Shown: in pieces, positions 32,636-42,543 of the stretch
Position numbering within the stretch: the first letter of the stretch is position 1
How the letters are laid out: every line of letters starts with the position of its first letter
Assembly: GCF_002307355.1 (NCBI RefSeq)
Contig: NZ_CP017481.1
Span: 1,178,001 to 1,242,000 of the forward strand
DNA: 64,000 nt
Source: Pectobacterium polaris
GTDB taxonomy: Bacteria > Pseudomonadota > Gammaproteobacteria > Enterobacterales > Enterobacteriaceae
Direction: 5' to 3'
Program-made: the position numbers and the translations under genes
Notes under the pieces: model-generated
Databases searched by the model: none
What the model was told of the DNA's origin: nothing
Seen by the model: only the letters and a program-made list of their open reading frames with translations

Positions 32636-33236
32636 TCTTCCCTTGATTGCGATTCTGCGCGGTATCACGCCGGACGAGGTGCTGGAACACGTCGCGGCGC
32701 TGCTGGATGCAGGATTCGATGCAGTAGAGATCCCGCTGAATTCGCCGAATCCGTATGAAAGTATTCAACTGGCGGTAGAGCATTTTGGCGATCGCGCCCT
32801 GATTGGCGCAGGCACGGTACTAAAAGCCGAATATGTCGACAAGTTGCAGGATATTGGCAGCAAGTTAGTCGTTACGCCTAACATTTCCCCCGAGGTGATT
32901 CGTCGGGCAGTGGGTTACGGCATGACGGTATGCCCAGGCTGTGCCACCGCGACGGAGGCCTTCACGGCGCTGGATGCGGGTGCGCAATCGCTGAAAATTT
33001 TCCCGTCATCCGCGTTTGGGCCGGACTACATCAAGGCGCTGAAAGCGGTATTGCCAAAAGACGTTCCCGTCTTTGCCGTCGGTGGTGTCACGCCCGAAAA
33101 CCTGAAGGATTACCTCAGTGCGGGCTGCGTCGGTGCCGGGTTAGGCAGCGATCTGTATCGAGCCGGTCAGTCGGTTGACGTCACCGCGCAAAAAGCACAT
33201 GCATTTGTTAACGCCTATAAGGACGCTGTTCAATGA
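32619..33236 (+). CDS. dgoA: 2-dehydro-3-deoxy-6-phosphogalactonate aldolase
   Basis: A 205-residue KDPG-type class I aldolase. It splits 2-keto-3-deoxy-6-phosphogalactonate into pyruvate and glyceraldehyde 3-phosphate. The Schiff-base lysine is K126 in QSLKIFPSS and the catalytic E37 is in AVEIPLN, both at the E. coli positions. ATG 32619 has AAGGAG 8 bases upstream. Its stop overlaps the dgoD start (ATGA). Confidence 0.94.
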   Translation: MSWNTNLPLIAILRGITPDEVLEHVAALLDAGFDAVEIPLNSPNPYESIQLAVEHFGDRALIGAGTVLKAEYVDKLQDIGSKLVVTPNISPEVIRRAVGYGMTVCPGCATATEAFTALDAGAQSLKIFPSSAFGPDYIKALKAVLPKDVPVFAVGGVTPENLKDYLSAGCVGAGLGSDLYRAGQSVDVTAQKAHAFVNAYKDAVQ

Positions 33237-34381
33237 AAATTACCAAAATCACCACGTACCGGCTGCCGCCACGCTGGATGTTCCTGAAGATTGAAACCGA
33301 TGAAGGCATTGTTGGCTGGGGCGAGCCAGTTATCGAAGGCCGCGCACGTACGGTTGAAGCTGCCGTTCACGAGTTGTCTGACTATTTGATCGGGCAAGAC
33401 CCGGCACGTATCAACGACATCTGGCAGGTGCTTTACCGCGCGGGCTTCTACCGCGGCGGCCCGATCCTGATGAGTGCGATCGCGGGTATCGATCAGGCAT
33501 TGTGGGACATCAAAGGCAAGGCGCTGGGTGTACCGGTTTATCAGTTATTGGGCGGGCTGGTGCGCGATAAGATCAAAGCGTACAGCTGGGTGGGCGGCGA
33601 TCGTCCTTCCGAAGTGATCGCAGGCATCAAGAAGCTGACCGAGATTGGCTTCGATACCTTCAAGCTGAACGGCTGTGAAGAGATGGGCATCATTGATAAC
33701 TCGCGCAAAGTGGATGCGGCGGTGGCGGTGGTCGCTGAAATTCGCGAAGCCTTTGGCAACAGCATCGAGTTCGGTCTGGATTTCCACGGTCGTGTGGATG
33801 CGCCGATGGCGAAAATCCTGATCAAAGAGCTGGAGCCGTACCGTCCGCTGTTTATTGAAGAGCCCGTGCTGGCTGAACAGGCGGAATACTATCCTCGTCT
33901 GGCGGCGCAAACCCACCTGCCGATTGCAGCGGGCGAGCGTATGTTCTCACGCTTTGATTTCAAACGCGTGCTGGCAGACGGCGGACTGGCCATTATTCAG
34001 CCTGACCTGTCTCACGCAGGCGGTATTACCGAATGCTTTAAAATTGCCGCCATGGCGGAAGCCTATGATGTCGCGCTGGCACCACACTGCCCATTAGGCC
34101 CAATTGCTCTGGCTTCCTGTTTGCACCTCGACTTTGTGGCACGTAATGCCGTATTGCAGGAGCAAAGTATGGGCATCCATTATAATAAAGGTGCCGAGCT
34201 GTTGGATTATGTTATCAATAAAGAAGACTTTGCCATGACCGACGGCCATTTCTATCCGCTGAATAAGCCTGGCCTCGGTGTGGAAATTAATGAAGAGCTG
34301 GTTATTGAACGTAGTAAAAATGCGCCAGACTGGCGTAACCCGGTGTGGCGTTATCCTGATGGTGCCGTCGCCGAGTGGTAA
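33233..34381 (+). CDS. dgoD: D-galactonate dehydratase
   Basis: A 382-residue enolase-superfamily enzyme converting D-galactonate to 2-keto-3-deoxygalactonate. The magnesium ligands D183, E209 and E235 and the catalytic histidines H185 and H285 are all present at the E. coli numbering (GLDFHGR, FIEEPV, AAGERMF, APHCPLG). It is intact, of normal length, and last of the coupled dgoRKAD block. The transporter gene follows after a 394-base gap. Confidence 0.95.
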   Translation: MKITKITTYRLPPRWMFLKIETDEGIVGWGEPVIEGRARTVEAAVHELSDYLIGQDPARINDIWQVLYRAGFYRGGPILMSAIAGIDQALWDIKGKALGVPVYQLLGGLVRDKIKAYSWVGGDRPSEVIAGIKKLTEIGFDTFKLNGCEEMGIIDNSRKVDAAVAVVAEIREAFGNSIEFGLDFHGRVDAPMAKILIKELEPYRPLFIEEPVLAEQAEYYPRLAAQTHLPIAAGERMFSRFDFKRVLADGGLAIIQPDLSHAGGITECFKIAAMAEAYDVALAPHCPLGPIALASCLHLDFVARNAVLQEQSMGIHYNKGAELLDYVINKEDFAMTDGHFYPLNKPGLGVEINEELVIERSKNAPDWRNPVWRYPDGAVAEW

Positions 34382-34383
34382 TA

Positions 34384-34430
34384 CTCGTCATTCGCGTTGG
34401 CTTGCCTGCAACTCGAATTATTTAGGGTAT
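34384..34430. repeat. Deleted copy of the dispersed extragenic repeat
   Basis: It begins right after the dgoD stop with CTCGTCATTCGCGTTGGC and ends CAACTCGAATTATTTAGGGT, matching both ends of the 11542-11742 repeat but lacking the middle. The same 15 bases CTCGTCATTCGCGTT recur at 36068-36082, right after the dgoT stop. Confidence 0.7.
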
Positions 34431-34481
34431 AACAAATACAATAGGTTAGGTTTTGAGTAACAAGTAATACATAACGCATTT

Positions 34482-34570
34482 CCCCGGCGCGACGGAATAG
34501 AACAATCATGGATTATCACGAAATACATTATTTCGTGAGGGATTACTGTTTTATTTTATTCGCGTCGGGG
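34482..34570 (+). promoter_or_regulatory. Long imperfect stem-loop upstream of dgoT
   Basis: The outer arms CCCCGGCGCG and CGCGTCGGGG pair with one mismatch, and a perfect CACGAAAT/ATTTCGTG hairpin with an ACATT loop sits at the tip (34517-34537); much of the sequence between also pairs imperfectly. The whole spans about 90 bases. It could be a leader structure, an attenuator between dgoD and dgoT, or a small extragenic element. The rest of 34382-34775 shows no gene. Confidence 0.5.
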
Positions 34571-34775
34571 AAAGTAATCTTCCATTTATCATGAGTAAGC
34601 CACCACCGGGATTTTAAAAATAAAACGCCATGATCAATAAAGGAATGTATTGACGATGCGCGGTTATTTATTTCATTAGAAAAAATAAAGCATACCAACT
34701 GCTGGTGTTGTTGATCGTTCAAAAATAGCGGGCAATAAATATCGCTGCCCGTTTAATAAATAACAGGAACATAAG

Positions 34776-36065
34776 ATGGATATGACATTAACTACCCGTC
34801 CTACAAAACGGCGTTATTTCACCTTACTGATGATTTTTATTACGGTCGTCATCTGCTATGTGGATCGCGCCAACCTGGCTGTGGCGTCGGCACATATTCA
34901 GGAAGAGTTCGGCATTACAAAAACACAAATGGGCTATATCTTTTCCGCGTTTGCCTGGACCTATACGTTATGCCAAATACCCGGCGGCTGGTTCCTTGAT
35001 CGCGTCGGTTCAAAGGTCACCTATTTTATCGCCATCATGGGATGGTCGATTGCCACGCTGCTGCAAGGTTTCGCCACCGGTCTGGCATCGTTGATTGGTT
35101 TGCGTGCGGTGACCGGGCTGTTTGAAGCGCCTGCGTTTCCGACGAACAACCGTATGGTGACCAGTTGGTTCCCTGAGCAAGAACGTGCTTCTGCCGTTGG
35201 ATTCTATACGTCAGGACAGTTCGTTGGTCTGGCATTCCTTACGCCATTGCTCATCTGGCTGCAGGAAATCCTGAGCTGGCACTGGGTATTCATCGTCACT
35301 GGCGGCGTCGGTATTGTGTGGGCAATTATCTGGCACTTTGTTTATCAGTCACCGAAGAAAAGCAAAGGGATCAATCAGGCTGAGCTGGATTACATTGCCG
35401 AAGGCGGCGGTATCGTTGATGGCGATGCGCCGACTGAGAAAAAAGCGCGTACGCCGTTAACGGCAGCCGATTGGAAACTGGTGTTTAACCGCAAACTGGT
35501 GGGCGTGTATATCGGACAGTTTGCCGTGACCTCTACGCTGTGGTTCTTCCTGACGTGGTTCCCGAATTACCTGACGCAGGAAAAACAGATTAGCGCACTG
35601 ACGGCAGGCTTTATGACGACAGTGCCTTTCCTGGCGGCGTTCGTTGGCGTGCTGCTGTCCGGCTTTGTGGCTGACCGTCTGGTGCGTAGTGGAAAATCGA
35701 TCGGTCTGGCGCGTAAAACGCCGATTATCTGTGGCCTGTTGATTTCAACCTGCATCATGGGGGCGAACTACACCAACGATCCAGTATGGATTATGACGTT
35801 GATGGCAGTGGCGTTCTTTGGTAATGGCTTTGCCTCCATCACCTGGTCGCTGGTGTCGTCGCTGGCACCGATTCGTCTGATTGGTCTGACGGGCGGGGTA
35901 TTCAACTTTGTCGGCGGTCTGGGCGGTATCACGGTGCCATTGATTATTGGCTATCTGGCACAGGATTACGGTTTTGCTCCGGCACTGACCTATATTGCTG
36001 GCGTAGCGCTGGTTGGCGCACTGTCTTACATCTTATTGGTGGGCGAAGTGAAGCGTGTAGGCTAA
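34776..36065 (+). CDS. dgoT: D-galactonate:proton symporter DgoT
   Basis: A 429-residue MFS transporter of the anion:cation symporter (ACS) family with 12 predicted helices. [18 protein letters not shown] near 14-31 and the loop [12 protein letters not shown] near 78-89 are typical of DgoT/ExuT. It would import D-galactonate for the adjacent enzymes. ATG 34776 has CAGGAA upstream; a second ATG two codons later is possible. It is separated from dgoD by a 394-base structured gap and so may also have its own promoter. Confidence 0.92.
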   Translation: MDMTLTTRPTKRRYFTLLMIFITVVICYVDRANLAVASAHIQEEFGITKTQMGYIFSAFAWTYTLCQIPGGWFLDRVGSKVTYFIAIMGWSIATLLQGFATGLASLIGLRAVTGLFEAPAFPTNNRMVTSWFPEQERASAVGFYTSGQFVGLAFLTPLLIWLQEILSWHWVFIVTGGVGIVWAIIWHFVYQSPKKSKGINQAELDYIAEGGGIVDGDAPTEKKARTPLTAADWKLVFNRKLVGVYIGQFAVTSTLWFFLTWFPNYLTQEKQISALTAGFMTTVPFLAAFVGVLLSGFVADRLVRSGKSIGLARKTPIICGLLISTCIMGANYTNDPVWIMTLMAVAFFGNGFASITWSLVSSLAPIRLIGLTGGVFNFVGGLGGITVPLIIGYLAQDYGFAPALTYIAGVALVGALSYILLVGEVKRVG

Positions 36066-36107
36066 CGCTCGTCATTCGCGTTCGGTAGGGTTCTGACAAA
36101 ACCATAA

Positions 36108-36153
36108 AAAAACGGACTTTCCTCTTAGGTGAGGAAAGTCCGTTTAATTTTTT
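36108..36153. terminator. Bidirectional terminator between dgoT and the BhsA-like gene
   Basis: A perfect 15-bp stem, AAACGGACTTTCCTC with its complement at 36131-36145, with a 6-base loop. It has an A-run on the left and a T-run on the right, so it works for both convergent genes. Confidence 0.9.
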
Positions 36154-36172
36154 GATTGTCTTTTCGTGCGCA

Positions 36173-36430
36173 TTATTTGTAGATAATGGCGGTGCCGCGC
36201 AGTTGGTTATCACCGGTGGCAGACGTAATGGTGAACGCGTTAGCACCGGCTTTCTCTGCTTTCTGAGCCAGCTGCGCTTGCAGTGAATCCAGGCTGTGTG
36301 CGGTAGCGCTAACGACACCGACTTTTTCCAGACTCTGTGCCTGTTGTGAAGACACCTGATCGGCAGCGAAAGTGCCAAAAGACAGAGCAGACAGTACGGC
36401 AGCAGCGGCGAAGAGTTTTACGTTTTTCAT
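36173..36430 (-). CDS. BhsA/YhcN-type small periplasmic stress protein (first)
   Basis: An 85-residue protein with a signal peptide (MKNVKLFAAAAVLSALSFGTFA, cleavage near residue 22) and a YdgH/BhsA/McbA-like domain (formerly DUF1471; SLEKVGVVSATAHSLDSLQ ... FTITSATGDNQLRGTAIIYK). Such proteins are induced by acid, peroxide or metal and affect biofilm; the mechanism is unclear. The start was set at 36430, preceded by AGGAT. A close paralogue lies at 44141-44398 in the same orientation. Confidence 0.9.
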   Translation of the reverse strand: MKNVKLFAAAAVLSALSFGTFAADQVSSQQAQSLEKVGVVSATAHSLDSLQAQLAQKAEKAGANAFTITSATGDNQLRGTAIIYK

Positions 36431-36602
36431 GTGATGTATCCTGTTCAATGTTGTTTGGAGTGAAAGGTCATTTCCTTTCGATGAAGAGGATATTACGCCG
36501 ATGCGGAGAGAAGGAAAAACGGAGTGTTTTGAGAGTATTTGTCAATATTTTTGATGTTAAATCTGGCGATAAGCTATCCCGTCTCGATCGCCAGAATGAA
36601 AG

Positions 36603-37403
36603 CTATATTGCCGCCTGCTGAGGCAACGGCGGTGAGGTGGGTGCCAGCACGCGCTCCAGCACGCGGGCTTCCAGTTCCGCCAGCTTCGCCGATCCGCGAC
36701 GCCGTGGTCGGGGTAAATCGACCGTGATATCCAACCCTACGCGGCCTTCTTCAATCAGAATAACCCGGTCGGCCAGCGCAGTAGCTTCGGAGACATCGTG
36801 CGTCACCAGCAGTACGGTGAACCCGTGTTGGAGCCACAGATTTTCGATCAGGCTTTGCATCTCAATGCGGGTCAAGGCATCCAGCGCCCCCAGCGGTTCA
36901 TCTAACAGCAGCAAACGCGGATGGTGAATGAGCGCGCGTGCCAGCGCGACGCGCTGTTTCTGACCGCCGGACAGCGCCGCTGGCCAGTCATTCGCGCGAT
37001 CTGCCAGCCCGACAGAGACCAGCGCCTCCTGCGCTTTCTCACGCCATTTGCCGCGCAGCCCCAGCCCGACATTATCGATCACCTTTTTCCACGGTAGCAG
37101 CCGTGCTTCCTGAAACATCAGCCGCGTGTCGTCTTTTGCGCTGCTGAGCGGCGCGGTGCCGGTCAGTAGTTCGCCGCTGCTGGCCGCTTCCAGACCGGCG
37201 AGCAGGCGCAGCAGGGTGCTTTTGCCGCAGCCGCTGCGACCGACGATGGCAACAAACTGCCCAGACGGAATGCGCAACTGCACGTCATTCAGCACGGTGC
37301 GGTGGCCGTAGTGCTTAGTGATGGCATCGAGCGCCAACGGCGCCCCCTTGGTGAGCGGCGACGGTGAATACGCGTGCGTTGTAGAATCGGTAAAAGCGGT
37401 CAT
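36603..37403 (-). CDS. ssuB: Aliphatic sulfonate ABC transporter ATPase
   Basis: A 266-residue ATP-binding subunit. Walker [10 protein letters not shown] near 57-65, signature [15 protein letters not shown] near 147-161 and Walker [13 protein letters not shown] near 167-178 are visible. The start at 37403 overlaps the ssuC stop by 4 bases (ATGA); the longer upstream frame is a shadow of ssuC. It powers uptake of alkanesulfonates with SsuA and SsuC. Confidence 0.92.
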   Translation of the reverse strand: MTAFTDSTTHAYSPSPLTKGAPLALDAITKHYGHRTVLNDVQLRIPSGQFVAIVGRSGCGKSTLLRLLAGLEAASSGELLTGTAPLSSAKDDTRLMFQEARLLPWKKVIDNVGLGLRGKWREKAQEALVSVGLADRANDWPAALSGGQKQRVALARALIHHPRLLLLDEPLGALDALTRIEMQSLIENLWLQHGFTVLLVTHDVSEATALADRVILIEEGRVGLDITVDLPRPRRRGSAKLAELEARVLERVLAPTSPPLPQQAAI

Positions 37404-38194
37404 GATGCGTCCCCCGATGAGGTTTGATAAGCCGGATTCCAGCGTAGCCAAATGCGTTCCAGCCCCTGAGCGCTGACATCGGCTAGTTTGCCGAGCAGGG
37501 CGTAAAGAATGATGGCGACCACCACCACGTCCGTTTGCAGGAATTCGCGAGCGTTCATGGCGAGGTAACCGATGCCGGAGTTGGCAGAGATAGTTTCCGC
37601 GACGATGAGCGTCAGCCACATAAAGCCCAGAGCAAAACGGATGCCGACCATGATGGACGGCAGCGCGCCGGGCAGCACCACCTGAGAAAACAGGCTCAGG
37701 CCGGACAGCCCGTAGCTGCGTGCCATTTCCAGCAGGCCGCGATCGATGTTTTTAATGCCGTGATAGGTGTTGAGATAAACCGGGAACAGCGTGCCCAGCG
37801 CGACCAGAAAGATCTTGGCTGCCTCATCAATGCCGAACCACAGAATCACCAGTGGGATCAGCGCCAAATGAGGAACGTTGCGGATCATCTGCACTGAGCT
37901 GTCCAGCAGACGCTCGCCCCAGCGCGACAGCCCGGTGATAAAGCCGAGCACCAATCCGATGCTGCCGCCGATAGCAAATCCGATCAGGGCGCGCCAGCCG
38001 CTGATAGCCAGATGCTGCCACAGTTCGCCACTAGCGATGAGCGACCAGCCTGCGGTAATCACCGAACTGGGCGCAGGCAGAATCCGGTTGGATAGCCAAC
38101 CGAACTCGACGGATATCTGCCACGCAACCAGCAGCGTCACGGGGAGCAGGAAAGGTGCAAAGCGCTGTGCCAGTGAAGAGAGCGTTCTTGCCAT
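37400..38194 (-). CDS. ssuC: Aliphatic sulfonate ABC transporter permease
   Basis: A 264-residue BPD-type permease with six predicted helices and the EAA-like coupling loop around [23 protein letters not shown]. The start at 38194 ([10 protein letters not shown]) is preceded by GAGGAA. It lies 10 bases after ssuD and overlaps ssuB, consistent with one transcript. Confidence 0.92.
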   Translation of the reverse strand: MARTLSSLAQRFAPFLLPVTLLVAWQISVEFGWLSNRILPAPSSVITAGWSLIASGELWQHLAISGWRALIGFAIGGSIGLVLGFITGLSRWGERLLDSSVQMIRNVPHLALIPLVILWFGIDEAAKIFLVALGTLFPVYLNTYHGIKNIDRGLLEMARSYGLSGLSLFSQVVLPGALPSIMVGIRFALGFMWLTLIVAETISANSGIGYLAMNAREFLQTDVVVVAIILYALLGKLADVSAQGLERIWLRWNPAYQTSSGDAS

Positions 38195-38204
38195 GATCGA
38201 TTCC

Positions 38205-39347
38205 TCAGCTTTGCGAGACTTTACGCGGCACATAGCGGTTAGCAATCAGCTCTCCCGCAGTGCTCACCGTATGCAGCGGTGTGGGCTGCTGCGCCAGATC
38301 GAGGTGCGGGAACAGCAGTTCACCCACGCGATACGCTTCTTCCAGATGCGGATAGCCGGACAGAATAAAGGTATCAATTCCAAGATCGGCATATTCCTGA
38401 ATGCGCTCGGCCACAGTCGGGCCATCGCCAACCAGCGCCGTGCCCGCACCGCCGCGTACCAGACCAATGCCTGCCCATAGATTCGGGCTAATCTCCAGCT
38501 TGTCCTTCTTGCCGCCGTGCAGGGCGGCCATGCGCTGCTGACCGACGGAATCGAAACGCGCCAGCGCCGCTTGTGCATCGGCGATGGTCTTTTCATCCAG
38601 ATGGGAAATTAGCCGATCGGCAGCCTGCCAGGCTTCCTCGGTGGTTTCCCGCACGATGACATGCAGGCGAATACCGAAGCGAACCTCACGCCCCTGCGCC
38701 GCCGCTTTGGCGCGGACCTCCGCCAGCTTTTCTTTAACCTGCTCAGGCGGTTCGCCCCACGTCAGGTAGAGATCGACCTGTTCTGCCGCCAGATTCTGTG
38801 CCGCTTCGGAAGAGCCGCCAAAGTAGAGCGGCGGACGCGGTTGTTGGACGGGTGGGTAAAGCAGTTTGGCGTCTTTGACCTGAATGTGTTTGCCTGCGAA
38901 ATCGACGGTTTCACCTTCCAGCAGTCTGCGCCAGATGTGGGTGAATTCCGCCGAGGCTTCATAGCGTTCTTCATGGCTGAGGAACAGCCCTTCGGCAGCT
39001 AGCTCTTCCGGGTCGCCGCCGGTCACCAGATTGAACAGCGCCCGGCCGTTAGACAGCCTGTCCAGCGTCGCGGCCTGACGCGCAGCGATGGTGGGGGAAA
39101 TCACGCCGGGGCGCAGAGCGACGAGAAATTTCAGCCGCTGCGTCACCGGAATGAGCGATGCCGCAACTAGCCAGGAATCTTCGCAGGAGCGACCCGTCGG
39201 CAGCAGCACGCCGCCAAATCCTTGCCGTTCGGCGGCTTGCGCCACCTGTTGCAGATAGCTGTGGTCAACATGACGTGCGCCCTCGGTGCTACCAAGATAG
39301 CGACCGTCTCCGTGGGTGGGCAGAAACCAGAATACGTTAAGACTCAT
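38205..39347 (-). CDS. ssuD: FMNH2-dependent alkanesulfonate monooxygenase
   Basis: A 380-residue luciferase-like monooxygenase that releases sulfite from alkanesulfonates using FMNH2 and oxygen. [19 protein letters not shown] and [17 protein letters not shown] near 49-65 are family hallmarks (the active-site cysteine is in GRSCED). The start at 39347 was preferred to an upstream ATG on family alignment. It needs reduced FMN from SsuE, but no ssuE lies in this operon. Confidence 0.94.
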   Translation of the reverse strand: MSLNVFWFLPTHGDGRYLGSTEGARHVDHSYLQQVAQAAERQGFGGVLLPTGRSCEDSWLVAASLIPVTQRLKFLVALRPGVISPTIAARQAATLDRLSNGRALFNLVTGGDPEELAAEGLFLSHEERYEASAEFTHIWRRLLEGETVDFAGKHIQVKDAKLLYPPVQQPRPPLYFGGSSEAAQNLAAEQVDLYLTWGEPPEQVKEKLAEVRAKAAAQGREVRFGIRLHVIVRETTEEAWQAADRLISHLDEKTIADAQAALARFDSVGQQRMAALHGGKKDKLEISPNLWAGIGLVRGGAGTALVGDGPTVAERIQEYADLGIDTFILSGYPHLEEAYRVGELLFPHLDLAQQPTPLHTVSTAGELIANRYVPRKVSQS

Positions 39348-39406
39348 GGTGTGAACTCCTTGAACTGTCTTGTTTGGGGTAAACAAAAGGGTGCGTGATA
39401 GGCAGA

Positions 39407-40441
39407 TTAGTTAGCCTGAGGACGCCAGACGCGCTCTGCGATATTGACCTTCACCGGCACCAGACGATTTTCATAAAACAGGTCGGCCGTGGATTGCTGT
39501 GCTTTGATCGTGGCGGCATCCAGCGGTTCGACGGTGGTCGGTGGGCGATGATCGAGCGCCGTTTCAATCACTTTTTCCGGCAGCCCCACCGCGTTTGCCA
39601 GCAGCGTGACGCTTTGCGCTCGGTCGCTGATCGTTAAGGCATCCGCTTTGGTCAGCACGTCCAGTACCTGACGAATAAAGGTGCCGTGCGCCTCGGCGTA
39701 AGGACGGCCAGCCAGATAGAAGGAGCCGGTTTTCTCCAGCCCGCTGCTGTCGATCAGCACGCGGACGCCGCCTTCCAGCAACGCAGCAGAATAGTAGGGA
39801 TCCCAGATTGCCCATGCGTCGACATTGCCTTGCTGGAAGGCCGCGCGGGCGTCAGCAGGGGTCAGGTAGGTCGGTTTGATATCGGTGAATTTCAGTCCGT
39901 CGCGTTGCAGCGCCCGCAGCAGCGTGTTGTGCGCGCTGGAGCCTTTCTGGAAGGCGACTTTGCGGCCTTTTAAATCGGCGACGGTTTTCACCGGGCTGTC
40001 TTCCCGCACCAGAATCACTTCTGCCTGAGGCTTAGGCGGTTCGACGCCGACATACAGCAGATCAGCGCCAGCGGCCTGCGCAAAAATAGGGGGGATATCA
40101 CCGGTGCCGCCTAGATCGATGCTGCCCACATTGAGTGCTTCCAGCATCTGCGGTCCTGCGGGGAATTCAACCCAGCTGATTTTGGTGTTGGGGAACTGCT
40201 TTTCCAGCAACTGGTGCGATTTTGCCAGCACCAGACTGACCGAACCTTTCTGATAGCCGACGCGTAGCTGCGTTGGCTCGCTGTCCTGGGCATAGGCGGT
40301 GGAGACGAGCAGTAGGGCGCTGGCGGCCAGTATCGCGGGGAGCTGGCGCAGCCGCGCCATCACGTTTTTCCATAATGGCGTGCTTTGCCGCGCTGTTCCA
40401 TCACGTCCTTCCGTGACCGATTTTTTCATCATCAATGACAT
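39407..40441 (-). CDS. ssuA: Aliphatic sulfonate substrate-binding protein
   Basis: A 344-residue periplasmic binding protein, longer than usual because about 28 residues precede the hydrophobic signal core ([22 protein letters not shown], cleavage near residue 52). GGGAGAGG lies 8 bases upstream of ATG 40441, but an internal ATG ([11 protein letters not shown]) could give a conventional signal peptide. Ligand-domain features include [20 protein letters not shown]. It leads ssuADCB; the operon is expected to respond to sulfate starvation through CysB and Cbl. Confidence 0.9.
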   Translation of the reverse strand: MSLMMKKSVTEGRDGTARQSTPLWKNVMARLRQLPAILAASALLLVSTAYAQDSEPTQLRVGYQKGSVSLVLAKSHQLLEKQFPNTKISWVEFPAGPQMLEALNVGSIDLGGTGDIPPIFAQAAGADLLYVGVEPPKPQAEVILVREDSPVKTVADLKGRKVAFQKGSSAHNTLLRALQRDGLKFTDIKPTYLTPADARAAFQQGNVDAWAIWDPYYSAALLEGGVRVLIDSSGLEKTGSFYLAGRPYAEAHGTFIRQVLDVLTKADALTISDRAQSVTLLANAVGLPEKVIETALDHRPPTTVEPLDAATIKAQQSTADLFYENRLVPVKVNIAERVWRPQAN

Positions 40442-40875
40442 GCTTATGACCTCTCCCTTATAACGAAAAATTAAAATACAGCGAGAAAATGCAACATCGG
40501 GTGATAAACATAGCAGGGGGAGGGCGGGCTTTCTAAATCTCAATTTGTCGTTTTTATAGCCAAAAGTAGAAAATGCCTGAAATCAGCGCACTTAGCGTAA
40601 TAAGCGCTGCAATAGTGGGCTTTACCTGCCCTTCACGTCTGAAATACGTTTTCCATGACCTGCCTCACATTGTTTCCCGCAATGTCTATCATTTCGTGAA
40701 CCTATTCTCATATATTGGTTTTTTTCATGGAAAACGGTTTCCGTTTTGTTTCCAATGGCCGTGTTTCCAATGCATGTATGTCCACTGGACGTGTTTATTC
40801 ACGATGCTTTTATTGATGACGTTTTTTATTCATAACGCTTTTTATTCATAACGTACGTACGACGGGGTGTTGAAA
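40442..40875. promoter_or_regulatory. Divergent promoter region of ssu and the second PTS locus, with LacI-type operator
   Basis: A 434-base gap without a credible gene. GGAAAACGGTTTCC at 40729-40742 resembles the AscG-type operator at 13131 (AACCGGTT core, here AACGGTT) and lies 134 bases before the IIB start. Two imperfect 16-base direct repeats built on CATAACGCTTTTTATT occupy 40815-40847. The ssuA-proximal part is where CysB/Cbl sites would be expected, but none can be pinned by eye. Confidence 0.45.
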
Positions 40876-41199
40876 ATGAAAAGGATCATGCTTTGTTGTT
40901 CCGCTGGGATGTCTACCAGCCTTTTAATGAGAAAGATGAAGGAGGCGGCCAGCGCACGTGGTCTGGACGTTGATATTGCCGCTTACGCCGCCCATGAATT
41001 TGACGAGCAGGTCGGGAAATATGACGTTGTGCTGCTGGGGCCACAGGTGAAATATATGCTGGCGTCATTCAAGGAAAAAGCCGAGGGAAAAGGTGTGCCC
41101 GTGGCAGCGATAGACATGATGGATTACGGTATGCAGCGCGGTGACAACGTGCTGGATTTTGCCTTTTCACTGATCGAAAAATCAGGACAACCGCTATGA
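40876..41199 (+). CDS. PTS beta-glucoside IIB component (second locus)
   Basis: A 107-residue IIB protein paralogous to that at 13197. The phosphorylated cysteine is C8 in LCCSAGMSTSLLM. ATG 40876 was chosen because GGGG lies 8 bases upstream. Its stop overlaps the IIC start (ATGA). No IIA gene accompanies it. Confidence 0.92.
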   Translation: MKRIMLCCSAGMSTSLLMRKMKEAASARGLDVDIAAYAAHEFDEQVGKYDVVLLGPQVKYMLASFKEKAEGKGVPVAAIDMMDYGMQRGDNVLDFAFSLIEKSGQPL

Positions 41200-42518
41200 G
41201 TGGCCTCTATCAGTCGATGGTGAATATCATCGAGCAAAAAATTACCCCGCTGGCGGGTGTGGTGGGACAACAGCGCCACATCATCGCGATTCGTGATGGG
41301 TTTATCGCTGCGCTGCCTTTCATGATCATCGGTTCGTTTATGCTGGTGTTCATCTTCCCGCCGTTTGCACCGGATACCACACTGGGATTTGCCCGCGCGT
41401 GGCTCGATTTCTCCGTTGCCTATCGTGAACAACTGATGCTGCCGTACTACCTCAGTATGGGGGTCATGACCTTCTTTATCTCGGTGGGGATTGGGGCCAG
41501 CTTGGGCAAGCACTACAAGCTGGATCCGATCATGACTGGTCTGCTGGCACTGATGGCATTCTTGCTAGTGGCCGCGCCTTATCAGGATAAGCAAATTTCC
41601 ACCCAGTACTTCTCTGGCGAGGGGATTTTCACCGCGATTCTGACCGCGATTTATGCGGGTGAGGTGTATGCCTGGCTGAAGAAACGCAACATCACGATCC
41701 GCCTGCCGAAAGAAGTGCCGACCGGCGTGGCGCGTTCGTTTGAAATTCTGATTCCCGTGCTGGTCATCGTCGCGACGCTGCATCCGTTTAACCTGTTCAT
41801 CCAGTCCTCAACCGGCATGATTATCCCGGAAGCCATCATGCACCTGCTGGCACCGCTGATTTCGGCGTCGGATTCGCTGCCTGCGATTCTGATTTCGGTA
41901 TTTATTTGCCAGATTCTGTGGTTTGCCGGGATTCACGGCGCGCTGATCGTCACCGGAATTATGAACCCGTTCTGGATGACCAATCTGGCGCTGAATCAGG
42001 CTGCGCTTTCGGCCGGCGCGCCGCTGCCGCATATTTATTTGCAGGGATTCTGGGATCACTACCTGCTGATCGGCGGGGTCGGTTCCACGTTGCCGCTGGC
42101 CTTTTTGTTAATGCGTAGCCGCGCGATTCACCTGCGTACCATTGGCCGGATGGGCGTGGTACCGAGCTTTTTCAACATCAACGAACCGATTCTGTTTGGT
42201 GCACCGATCATCATGAACCCGCTGCTGTTCCTGCCGTTTATTTGCGTGCCTATGGTCAATGCCGTCATTGCCTATACGGCGACGAAGCTCGGTTGGATTG
42301 CGCAGGTGGTTTCCCTGACGCCGTGGACGACGCCTGCGCCGATTGGCGCATCATGGGCGGCGAACTGGGCTTTCAGCCCGGTGATCATGTGTCTGCTCTG
42401 CATGGTGATGTCGGCCGCGATGTATTACCCGTTCCTGAAAGTCTATGAGCGTACGCTGCTTAAGCAGGAGCAGGAGAAACAACAGCAGGCTGCGGGCGAA
42501 GCTAGCGCCAGCGCATAA
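41196..42518 (+). CDS. PTS beta-glucoside IIC permease (second locus)
   Basis: A 440-residue CelB-type permease with WFAGIHGALIVTG near 243-255 and NINEPILFGAPII near 327-339. It is clearly related to the IIC at 13519 but distinct. It overlaps IIB by 4 bases and precedes a GH1 gene by 25 bases, so the three act together. It must receive phosphate through a IIA from elsewhere. Confidence 0.93.
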   Translation: MSGLYQSMVNIIEQKITPLAGVVGQQRHIIAIRDGFIAALPFMIIGSFMLVFIFPPFAPDTTLGFARAWLDFSVAYREQLMLPYYLSMGVMTFFISVGIGASLGKHYKLDPIMTGLLALMAFLLVAAPYQDKQISTQYFSGEGIFTAILTAIYAGEVYAWLKKRNITIRLPKEVPTGVARSFEILIPVLVIVATLHPFNLFIQSSTGMIIPEAIMHLLAPLISASDSLPAILISVFICQILWFAGIHGALIVTGIMNPFWMTNLALNQAALSAGAPLPHIYLQGFWDHYLLIGGVGSTLPLAFLLMRSRAIHLRTIGRMGVVPSFFNINEPILFGAPIIMNPLLFLPFICVPMVNAVIAYTATKLGWIAQVVSLTPWTTPAPIGASWAANWAFSPVIMCLLCMVMSAAMYYPFLKVYERTLLKQEQEKQQQAAGEASASA

Positions 42519-42543
42519 ACACGAGTGAAGCAGAGAGGAACGT

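Noticed and set aside
37404..37619. N-terminal extension of ssuB by 72 codons
   Set aside because: It runs inside the ssuC coding region; the true start overlaps the ssuC stop.
40815..40847. Tandem 16-base repeats as a phage or CRISPR-like array
   Set aside because: Only two imperfect units; more likely part of the promoter region.
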